Origin: Betaproteobacteria bacterium
GTDB taxonomy: Bacteria > Pseudomonadota > Gammaproteobacteria > Burkholderiales > Burkholderiaceae_C
Length of the DNA stretch: 64,000 nt
NCBI GenBank assembly: GCA_016704535.1
Contig: JADIZZ010000012.1
Span: 124,001 to 188,000, forward strand
Reading direction: 5' to 3'
A program made the translations under genes and the position numbers. This document shows, piece after piece, positions 56,528-64,000 of the stretch. Every line of letters starts with the position of its first letter. Positions within the stretch are counted from its first letter, which is position 1. The notes under the pieces are model-generated. The model saw nothing but the letters and a program-made list of their open reading frames with translations. It ran no database searches and was not told the DNA's origin.

Positions 56528-57713
56528 ATGCTCATCGACTTCTTCTACACGCTGCGCGCTGCCAAGCTGAAGGTCTCGGTCAAGGAGTACCTGACGCTGC
56601 TGGAAGCGCTGAAGGCCGGCGTGATCGACGACGACGGCGGGCCCACGGTCGACAAGTTCTACTACCTGGCGCGCACCTCGCTGGTGAAGGACGAGGCGCA
56701 GTTCGACAAGTTCGACCGCGCCTTCGCCGCCTACTTCAAGGGCGTGGAACTGCTCACCGACTTCACCCGGGAAGTGCCGCTGGACTGGCTGCGCAAGACG
56801 CTGGAACTCGAGCTCAGCCCCGAGCAGAAGGCGGCCATCGAGAAGATGGGCTGGGACGAGCTGATGCAGACGCTCAAGAAGAGATTCGAGGAGCAGAAGG
56901 AACGCCACCAGGGCGGCAGCAAGATGATCGGCACCGCCGGCACCAGCCCCTTCGGCGCCTATGGCGTCAACCCGCAGGGCATCCGCATCGGGCAGGACAA
57001 GGGCCGCAACAAGAGCGCGGTGAAGGTCTGGGACCAGCGCGCCTACAAGGACTACGACGACACCAAAGGAGCTCGGCACGCGCAACATCAAGGTGGCGCT
57101 GCGCCGGCTGCGCCGCTTCGCGCGCGAGGGCGCGGCCGACGAACTCGACCTCGACGACACCATCCACAGCACGGCCGCCAACGCCGGCATGCTGGACATC
57201 AAGATGGTCCCCGAGCGGCACAACAAGGTGAAGGTGCTGCTGCTGATGGACGTGGGCGGCACGATGGACGAACACATCCACCGCGTCGAGGAACTCTTTT
57301 CCGCGACGAAGACCGAATTCAAGCACCTCGAGTTCTATTACTTCCACAACTGCGTCTACGACTTCATGTGGAAGAACAACCAGCGCCGCTACAGCGAGAA
57401 GCACGCCACCTGGGACGTGATCCGCAAGTACAACAAGGACTACAAACTCGTCTTCGTGGGCGACGCGACGATGAGCCCCTACGAAATCCTTCAGCCCGGC
57501 GGCAGCGTCGAATACAACAACGAAGAGGCGGGTGCCGTTTGGCTGCAGCGGCTGACGAATGCTTTCCCGAAGTTTGCGTGGATCAACCCCGAGCCGCCAG
57601 GCGTGTGGCAATACCGCCAGAGCATCTCCATCGTGCAGCAGCTGGTGAACCAGCGCATGTTTCCGCTTTCGCTGGCTGGGCTGGAAGGCGCGATGCGCTT
57701 GCTCAGCAAATGA
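56528..57713 (+). pseudogene. CoxE-like vWA-domain protein, frame-broken
   Basis: The frame from 56528 gives MLIDFFYTLRAAKLKVSVKE through WDQRAYKDYDDTK. At 57065-57067 the sequence reads AAA; with only two A residues the reading becomes YDDTKELGTRNIKVALRRLR and continues to 57713. The restored protein has about 394 residues, with the DUF58/CoxE-like helical part and a vWA-like domain (VKVLLLMDVGGTMDEH; the MIDAS usually reads DxSxS, so this is degenerate). It is the usual partner of MoxR ATPases. A one-base homopolymer error is as likely as a mutation. Confidence 0.82.
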
Positions 57714-59677
57714 AAGACCTGCGCTCGGCAGTCGCGCTGCTGCTGGCGCTGCCCTTGGCGTGGACGACCGGTTGTGCCAGCCTGGGCGACACACCCGCAC
57801 CCGTCGCGACTCCCCTGCCGGCGACAGCGCCCGCGCCGGCAGGGGCGCCTGCGGCCGCGGCAGCCAACGCGCCCGTGGGGGCGGCCGTCGCCGAGGCGCT
57901 GGGCGGCATCACCACGGCGGCAGCGCCCGCCGCCGCAGCCAGCGCGCCGGCCGGGGCGGCTGGCGTGGACGTGCGCATCGAGGCGCCCGACGACTTGCGC
58001 TTGCTGCTCGAACGCCACCTCGACATCGTTCGCCTCGGCCGCCTGGCGCGAGACGAGGTCGACGACAGCGAATGGTCGCGCCTGATCGACGCCACCCCGG
58101 CACAGGTGCGCGAACTGCTGCAGACGGAGGGCTACTTCACGCCCCGGATAGTGCTGGAACGCGAGTCGCGGGGCGAGCCCGGCCAGCGCGACGTCGTCCA
58201 CGTGCAGGTAGTGCCTGGCGAGCGCGTCCGCATCACCCGCGTGACGCTGGAAGCCGAAGGCGCGCTCGAACGCGCCGCCAACGCCAACGATCCCTACGCG
58301 AAGAGCGTGCTCGACGGCTGGCGCGCCGAGTGGCCGCTCACCGCGGGCAGTGGCTTCCGCAACCCGGCCTGGAGTGCGGCCAAGGCCTCGGCGCTGGCAC
58401 GGCTGCGTGCCGCAGGCTACGCCAACGCCACCTGGGTGGGCACGGGTGCCCAGGTCGACACGCAGGCCGGCGCGGTGCGGCTCTTCCTGGTGGCCGACAG
58501 CGGCCCGCTGTTCCGCTACGGGGAACTCGAGATCGAGGGCCTGGTGGTGCACGACACCGATACCGTGATGCACCTGGCCGGCGCACCGCGCGGGGCACCG
58601 GTCACCGAGACCCTGCTGCTCGACTTCCAGGACCGGCTGCAGAAGTCGGGCCTGTTCGAGAACGTCAGCGTCACGCTCGACACCGACGCCACCCGCGCCG
58701 AACGGTCACGTGTGCTGGTGCGGCTGCGCGAGGCGCCGCTGCAGGTCTACACGGTCGGCGTCGGTATCAGCGCCAACACCGGGCCTCGGGCCTCGGTCGA
58801 ACACACCTACCGACGTGTCTTCGGCTATGCCGCGGCCTCGCGCAACAAGATCGAATGGGGCCAGAAGCGCCAGTTCTGGGAAGGCGAGATCAGCACCCAC
58901 CCGGGCGAGGGCCTGTACCGCAACCTGCTCGGCGGCACGGTCGAGAACCTCGAGTCCGACTCCGACACCGTGCTGTCGCAGCGTCTGCGCCTGGGCCGCA
59001 CGCAGGACGGCACGCGCATCGAGCGCCTGTACTTCCTGGAAGCCGAGCGATCGCGCCGCACCACGGTGGCCGGCGAGCGCAGCAACGCCCTCGCGCTGTC
59101 GGTCAACTACCACGGCGTCTGGCGCGAGCTCGACAGCGTGGTGCTGCCGACCGAGGGCTTCACCTTTGCCGGCCAGGGGGGTGTCGGGCAATCGAGCGGC
59201 ACCGACGCGCGCAGAGGCACCTTCAGCCGTGCCTATGCGCGGCTGACCGGCTACCTGCCGCTGGGCCGCGTCTGGTACGGCCAGGCGCGGCTGGAGGTCG
59301 GGCAGGTCTTCCTCGGCTCGGACATGGTGGCGCCCGATTCTCAGAAGTTCCGCGCCGGCGGCGACGACTCGGTGCGCGGCTACGCTTACCGCAGCCTGGG
59401 CCCGCTGGTGGACGGCGCTGTAGGCGGTGGCAACGCGCTCTACACCGCCAGCGTCGAGCTGGCGCGACCGATCAGCGCCGCCATGCCCTCGCTGTGGGGC
59501 GCGGTCTTCGTCGACGCCGGCAATGCCGCCGACAGCTTCCAGGAGCTGAGGCCCGCCGTCGGCTACGGCCTGGGCGTGCGCTGGCGCAGTCCGGTGGGAC
59601 CCTTGCGCGTCGACTGGGCCTGGGCTCGCGAAACCGGCAAGGGCCGGCTGCACTTCAGCATCGGCATCGCGTTCTGA
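57710..59677 (+). CDS. tamA: TamA, BamA-like outer-membrane translocation/assembly protein
   Basis: Encodes 655 residues, starting in the stop of the previous gene (ATGA). The N-terminus has a leader MKDLRSAVALLLALPLAWTT followed by GC, then an unusual alanine/proline linker (about 28-85). POTRA domains span about 90-330. The 16-strand barrel follows, with RGY-type motif VRGYAYRSLGP near 560 and the terminal FSIGIAF. With TamB it forms the periplasm-spanning TAM for autotransporter or lipid traffic. The lipobox-like T-T-G-C in front of the linker is unusual for a barrel protein. Confidence 0.92.
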   Translation: MKDLRSAVALLLALPLAWTTGCASLGDTPAPVATPLPATAPAPAGAPAAAAANAPVGAAVAEALGGITTAAAPAAAASAPAGAAGVDVRIEAPDDLRLLLERHLDIVRLGRLARDEVDDSEWSRLIDATPAQVRELLQTEGYFTPRIVLERESRGEPGQRDVVHVQVVPGERVRITRVTLEAEGALERAANANDPYAKSVLDGWRAEWPLTAGSGFRNPAWSAAKASALARLRAAGYANATWVGTGAQVDTQAGAVRLFLVADSGPLFRYGELEIEGLVVHDTDTVMHLAGAPRGAPVTETLLLDFQDRLQKSGLFENVSVTLDTDATRAERSRVLVRLREAPLQVYTVGVGISANTGPRASVEHTYRRVFGYAAASRNKIEWGQKRQFWEGEISTHPGEGLYRNLLGGTVENLESDSDTVLSQRLRLGRTQDGTRIERLYFLEAERSRRTTVAGERSNALALSVNYHGVWRELDSVVLPTEGFTFAGQGGVGQSSGTDARRGTFSRAYARLTGYLPLGRVWYGQARLEVGQVFLGSDMVAPDSQKFRAGGDDSVRGYAYRSLGPLVDGAVGGGNALYTASVELARPISAAMPSLWGAVFVDAGNAADSFQELRPAVGYGLGVRWRSPVGPLRVDWAWARETGKGRLHFSIGIAF

Positions 59678-59683
59678 GGCACC

Positions 59684-62600
59684 ATGGCTGACGTCGCCTC
59701 CACCCCGCCCGCACCGCCGCCGGCGCCACTACTTGCGCCGGCAACTCCTGTGCGCACCGGGTTGTCGCTACTGGTGCCGTTGCTGAGCGTCGTCTCGCTG
59801 ATCTTGCTGATCGTGTTGGGCACTGCTGGCGGCATGCGTTGGTTGCTGGTGACCGATGCCGGCACCGCCTGGCTGCTGCGGCAACTGCCAGCCCTGGAGA
59901 TGCGTGGCTTCACGGGCGCGCTGGTGGGTCCGAGCTGGCGCGCCGAGAGCCTGCGCCTGCCTTGGGCCGGCGGCACGCAGTGGCTGCTGGTCGAGGGCCT
60001 GCAGGCCGAGGGCGTGCAGTGGCAATGGCGGCCGCACGGACACGCCTGGCTGGGGCTGCGCGCCACCGCAGTGTCGGCACGCCGGATCACCGTGCACACG
60101 GGCCCGCCGGGTCCGCCGGTGCCGCGCCCGCTGGCGCTGCCGGCAGCACTGAAACCACCACTGCACTTGGCGCTGGACGCGCTGCAGGTCGACGAGCTGG
60201 TGGTCGACGAGATGGCACCGCTGCGCACGCTGCGTGTGGCCGGGCTCGAACTCGACCCGCGTCCCGGAGCCTCGCACCACATCGACAAGTTCGAGCTGCA
60301 AGTGCAGAGTTTGCTGATTGCCGGCGACCTCAAGCTCGCCAACGCCCAGCCCTACGCCGTCACTGCGCAGGCCACGCTGCGCCCGGCGCTGGAAGGCGAC
60401 ACGCCGGCCTGGGCCGCCGTGGTGGGCGTCAAGGGCACGGCGGCTGAACTCGACATCGAAGCGACGCTGCGCGGCAGGCCGCAAGGCAAGCTCGCCGCGC
60501 CCAAGCTCGACCTGCACGCCGGCCTGCGCCCGTTGCAGGCCTGGATGCTGTCCAGCCTGCAGTTGCAGACCGAAGCGCTCGACCTTGCCGCGCTGTCGCC
60601 GCGCGCACCATCGACGCGACTGACCGGCCAGGCCACGTTGAAGGGCGGCGACAAAGGCAGCCCGCTGGTGGTGCAGGTGCGTCTGGACAACGCGCAGCCC
60701 GGGCGCTGGGACGAAGGCCGGCTGCCGGTGCGGCAGTTGCTGCTCGATCTGGGCGGCCGGCTGGCGCAACCCGACCACGTCGACCTGACACGCTTCGAAG
60801 CGGCGCTGGCCGACGCCAACGGCAGCGCCGGCCGGGTCAGCGGCACCGGCATCTGGCAGGGCCATACGCTGACACTGGACACCCGCGTCGAGAGCCTCAC
60901 GCCGCAGCGCCTGGACGGCCGCGCCGCGGCCATGACGCTGACCGGTCCCGTGGCGCTGACGCTGCGCGGACTGCGCTCGCCCGACTTCACCGCCGCCCCC
61001 CCCGCACCACTACCACCCGAGCTGCTCTGGAAGGTCGACCTGCAGGGCAAGCTCGACGGCACGACGCAGGCGGTGCAGCTGCAGCTGGACGGCAGAGCGG
61101 ACGACAACCGGCTCGAGCTCACGCGGGCCAGCGCGAAGTCCGGCGGCGCCAGCGCCGAGCTCAGCGCCAGCGTCACCCGCGCAAGCCGCGGCGAATGGGG
61201 CATCACCACCGCGGGCACGGTGACCGACTTCGACCCCCTGCCCTGGTGGCCCGGCGAGGCTGGCGGCGCCTGGCGCAAGGGCCCGCACCGCCTTTCCGGT
61301 GAGTGGAAGTTCGACCTGCGCGTGCCCGGCAACGCCGACCGCCTACCGCTGCTGGAACTGGCGCAGCGTGTGGCCGGCAACGGCCGGCTGCGGGTGCAGC
61401 GCTCGATGCTGGCGGGCGTGCCGCTGACGGCCGATCTGACGCTGGGCTACATGCCTTCAGCCGCGCCGATGCCGGCCACACTGGTGGCCGAAGTGCAACT
61501 GGGTCGCAACCACCTGCGCGTGGACGGTCGCGGCGACCCCGCCGGAAGCGGCGGCACCGACCGCTGGCGGATCAAGCTGGGGGCCGATGCACTCGCTGAG
61601 CTGGCGCCGCTGGCGCAGCTGCACCCGGCGCTGGCCGGCTGGACGCCGCGCGGCGGCAGCGTCGTTGCCACGCTGTCCGCCGACGGCCGCTGGCCCGCGA
61701 TGCGCACCGAGGGCAGCGCCGAGGTGGCGCAGCTGCAGCTGGGGCCGCTGCGCCTGGCGCGTGGCACGGCGGCCTGGGGCCTGGAAACCGGCGGCGCCCA
61801 GCCGCTGGCGTTGAAACTCGACCTGGCCGACCTGAACTACGCGGGGCAGCGCGCCGACAACCTGCGCGCCGAGTTGCGTGGCACGCTGGCCGAGCACGAG
61901 ATCGACATCTCCGGCGCCATGCCCGTCGTGCCGCCAATGGCGGTCGAGCGCCTGCTCGGTGTGCAGGTTCAGTCGGGCACGCGGGCCCAGATGCAGGCGC
62001 AGGGTCAGTGGATACCGAACCCGGCGGGCAGCGCCGGCGGCGGCCGCTGGAAGGCGCAGATCCAGCGCCTGATAGTCGGCTCATGGGACGGCAGCGGCGA
62101 CACGGCGCCACCGGCCTCGGGCTGGATCGAGGCGCGCGACCTGCGTGCCGAGTTCGAGTTCGATGCGGGCATGAAGCTCGTCGCGCTGCAGGCCGCACCC
62201 GGCCGCGTGCAACTGGCGAACACCGTGGCGCTGCGTTGGGAAGAGGTGAATGTCGACATGCGGGGCACGCAGCCCCTGGTGCGCCTGCGTGCCGACATCG
62301 AGTCCTTCGCGCTGGCACCGCTGCTGGCGCGCCTGCAGCCCGAGATGGGCTGGCAGGGCGACTTGCGCCTGGCCGCGCGCGTCGACATCCGCGCCGCCGA
62401 GAAGATGGACGCCGACGTGGTCTTCGAGCGGGTCGACGGCGACCTCCACGTGGTCGGTGCCGACAGCACGCAGCTGCTGGGCTTGAGCGAGGCACGCCTG
62501 GCCATATCAGCCCGCGACGGGGTCTGGCGCTTCACACCTGCCTTTCGCGGACGCAGCCTGGGCGAACTGGAGGGCGAAGTGCAGGTGCGGAGCACGCCAG

Positions 62601-63949
62601 AGCGCCGCTGGCCGCAGCCCGAGGACGTGGTCTCGGGCCGCCTTCAGGCGCGCGTGGCCGACATCGGCATCTGGAGCGCCTGGGTGCCTCCGGGTTGGCG
62701 ACTTGTCGGCACGCTGAACACCACCGCCGTGCTGTCGGGCTCGTTTCGCAGCCCGAACATCGACGGTGAACTCGGCGGCAGCGGCCTGGGCGCGCGCAAT
62801 CTGCTGCAGGGCGTGAACGTGCGCGACGGCGAGGTGCTGGTGAAGCTGGAGGGCGACACCGCACGCATCGAGCGCTTCACGCTGCGCGGCGGCGAAGGCA
62901 GCGCAAGCATCACCGGCAGTGCGCAGCTGGTCGGCAAGCCTTCGGCCAAGCTGCAGCTGAAGGCCGACCGGCTTCGAGTGCTGGGCCGCGTCGACCGCAT
63001 GGTGACGGCAAGCGGCAACGCCGAGCTGCAGCTGAGCGCCGAGCGCACGCAGCTCGACGGCAAGTTCGTCATCGACGAGGCCTTCTACGACGCCAGCCGT
63101 GCCGACGCGCCTTCGCTGGACGACGACGTGACGCTGCGCCGCGGCGACGAGGATTTCAGCGCGCGCACCGACACTGGCGAGACGACGCCCAAGCGCAGCT
63201 TCGTGATGGCAGTGGACGTCGACCTGGGCCAGAAGGTGCACATCCGCGGCCGTGGCCTGGATACCGGTCTGCGCGGCCAGGTGCGCCTGAGCGCGCCAGG
63301 CGGACGGCTGGCCGTCACGGGCACCATCCGCACCGACGGCGGCACCTACGCCGCCTACGGCCAGGCGCTGGAGATCGAACGCGGCATCGTCGCCTTCAGC
63401 GGTGCGGCCGACAACCCGCGGCTGGACGTGCTGGCGCTGCGGCCAAAGATCGATCAGCGTGTGGGCGTGGCCATCACCGGCAACCTGCTCACACCCCGTG
63501 TGCGCCTCTTCAGCGAACCTGAGATGGGCGACTCGGAAAAGCTCTCGTGGCTGGTGCTGGGCCGGGCGCCCGAGGGCCTGGGCCGCAACGACACCGCGCT
63601 GCTGCAGCGCGCCGCCGTAGGATTGCTTGCGGGCGAGGGGGAAGCGCCCACCGATGCGCTGCTGAAGAACCTGGGCATCGACGAGATCTCGCTGCGGCAG
63701 GGCGAAGGCGACGTGCGTGAGACCATCATCACCGTAGGCAAGCAGCTCAGCAGGCGGTGGTACGTGGGCTACGAGCGAGGCGTCAACGCCACAACGGGTT
63801 CCTGGCAGCTCATCTACCGCATCGCCCAGCGCTTCACGCTCCGCGCGCAAAGCGGCGAAGACAGTGCCATCGACGTCATCTGGACCTGGCGCACCCAAGA
63901 AACGCCGGCCGACGCGGGCATGAGAAAATCAACCGTGGTACCGCGATGA
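59684..63949 (+). CDS. tamB: TamB, DUF490 periplasm-spanning protein
   Basis: Encodes 1421 residues. A single N-terminal membrane anchor lies at about 27-48 (SLLVPLLSVVSLILLIVLGT), followed by a very long beta-helical/beta-taco body and the conserved DUF490 C-terminus: DVDLGQKVHIRGRGLDTGLR, GTIRTDGGTYAAYGQALEIE, WLVLGRAPEG, and KQLSRRWYVGYERGVNATTG near the end. It bridges inner and outer membranes to TamA and is implicated in phospholipid transport. It begins 6 bases after tamA. Confidence 0.95.
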   Translation: MADVASTPPAPPPAPLLAPATPVRTGLSLLVPLLSVVSLILLIVLGTAGGMRWLLVTDAGTAWLLRQLPALEMRGFTGALVGPSWRAESLRLPWAGGTQWLLVEGLQAEGVQWQWRPHGHAWLGLRATAVSARRITVHTGPPGPPVPRPLALPAALKPPLHLALDALQVDELVVDEMAPLRTLRVAGLELDPRPGASHHIDKFELQVQSLLIAGDLKLANAQPYAVTAQATLRPALEGDTPAWAAVVGVKGTAAELDIEATLRGRPQGKLAAPKLDLHAGLRPLQAWMLSSLQLQTEALDLAALSPRAPSTRLTGQATLKGGDKGSPLVVQVRLDNAQPGRWDEGRLPVRQLLLDLGGRLAQPDHVDLTRFEAALADANGSAGRVSGTGIWQGHTLTLDTRVESLTPQRLDGRAAAMTLTGPVALTLRGLRSPDFTAAPPAPLPPELLWKVDLQGKLDGTTQAVQLQLDGRADDNRLELTRASAKSGGASAELSASVTRASRGEWGITTAGTVTDFDPLPWWPGEAGGAWRKGPHRLSGEWKFDLRVPGNADRLPLLELAQRVAGNGRLRVQRSMLAGVPLTADLTLGYMPSAAPMPATLVAEVQLGRNHLRVDGRGDPAGSGGTDRWRIKLGADALAELAPLAQLHPALAGWTPRGGSVVATLSADGRWPAMRTEGSAEVAQLQLGPLRLARGTAAWGLETGGAQPLALKLDLADLNYAGQRADNLRAELRGTLAEHEIDISGAMPVVPPMAVERLLGVQVQSGTRAQMQAQGQWIPNPAGSAGGGRWKAQIQRLIVGSWDGSGDTAPPASGWIEARDLRAEFEFDAGMKLVALQAAPGRVQLANTVALRWEEVNVDMRGTQPLVRLRADIESFALAPLLARLQPEMGWQGDLRLAARVDIRAAEKMDADVVFERVDGDLHVVGADSTQLLGLSEARLAISARDGVWRFTPAFRGRSLGELEGEVQVRSTPERRWPQPEDVVSGRLQARVADIGIWSAWVPPGWRLVGTLNTTAVLSGSFRSPNIDGELGGSGLGARNLLQGVNVRDGEVLVKLEGDTARIERFTLRGGEGSASITGSAQLVGKPSAKLQLKADRLRVLGRVDRMVTASGNAELQLSAERTQLDGKFVIDEAFYDASRADAPSLDDDVTLRRGDEDFSARTDTGETTPKRSFVMAVDVDLGQKVHIRGRGLDTGLRGQVRLSAPGGRLAVTGTIRTDGGTYAAYGQALEIERGIVAFSGAADNPRLDVLALRPKIDQRVGVAITGNLLTPRVRLFSEPEMGDSEKLSWLVLGRAPEGLGRNDTALLQRAAVGLLAGEGEAPTDALLKNLGIDEISLRQGEGDVRETIITVGKQLSRRWYVGYERGVNATTGSWQLIYRIAQRFTLRAQSGEDSAIDVIWTWRTQETPADAGMRKSTVVPR

Positions 63950-63983
63950 GTCTGCGGCAGCGCCCAAGCGGCGCATGTCCGGC

Positions 63984-64000
63984 GCGGCTGTAGCTCAGTG
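63984..64000 (+). tRNA. 5' end of a tRNA gene, cut by the window edge
   Basis: GCGGCTGTAGCTCAGTG matches the acceptor stem, TA and D-arm start shared by tRNAs (GxxxxxGTAGCTCAG). The anticodon is outside the window, so the amino acid cannot be told. Confidence 0.75.

Overview
The window is about 64 kb of uniformly GC-rich chromosome. Tripartite-tricarboxylate (Bug-type) binding proteins, a T-H-P glycine-cleavage operon behind a tandem glycine riboswitch, a TamA/TamB pair, WaaA and Burkholderiales-style gene repertoires point to a betaproteobacterium of the order Burkholderiales, probably near the Rubrivivax/Leptothrix/Methylibium group. That placement is inference from gene content. I see no transposase, integrase, phage gene, CRISPR array or rRNA. 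Genes are tightly packed, ATGA/GTGA overlaps are common, and no gene-free stretch exceeds about 310 bases; the longest holds the riboswitch.

Layout. 1-3.3 kb: a gene tail, a small membrane protein, a ribbon-helix-helix protein, and an acyl-CoA ligase plus crotonase-fold pair. 3.4-9.4 kb: a PLP decarboxylase, a frame-broken P-loop kinase, an epoxide-hydrolase-like enzyme, an internally deleted flavoprotein gene, metY and a CoA-binding protein. 9.6-13.8 kb: a complete ferric-iron-type ABC importer. 13.8-18.1 kb: FIST sensor, PAS-GGDEF-EAL enzyme and a DUF6352-like protein behind a candidate FliA (sigma-28) promoter. 18.2-24.0 kb: a GDT1/UPF0016 transporter, then riboswitch-gcvT-gcvH-gcvP. 24.1-29.1 kb: trmB, a heat-shock locus (cbpA-cbpM divergent from two hsp20 genes with a near-consensus sigma-32 promoter), uppP and a DUF1439 lipoprotein. 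29.1-34.9 kb: TetR regulator, a PIMT-like methyltransferase, tolC, and a DUF1800/DUF1501 pair. 34.9-39.8 kb: waaA, phosphomannomutase, and a LytS/LytR-type two-component system. 39.9-48.3 kb: a catabolic/uptake cluster with two FAH-family hydrolases (one with a Tat/lipoprotein leader), an alpha/beta hydrolase, four orphan Bug receptors, a leaderless ModA-like protein and a GntR/FCD regulator. 48.3-52.8 kb: a DEAD-box helicase, Ada/AlkA fusion, ogt and a dihaem cytochrome c. 52.9-64.0 kb: MoxR ATPase, GNAT, S9 peptidase, a frame-broken CoxE-like protein, tamA, tamB and the first bases of a tRNA.

How it works together. Most of the window is housekeeping: one-carbon metabolism, envelope assembly, LPS, stress and alkylation repair. 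The accessory interest lies in three places. The FIST/c-di-GMP operon appears wired to the flagellar regulon. The GntR-controlled Bug/FAH cluster looks like uptake and hydrolysis of an unidentified carboxylate. Four genes are disrupted: three by what looks like one extra base each and one by a deletion of roughly 85-100 codons. The extra-base cases could be sequencing errors and need read-level checking before any is called a true pseudogene. No clearly new defence or mobile system was found.
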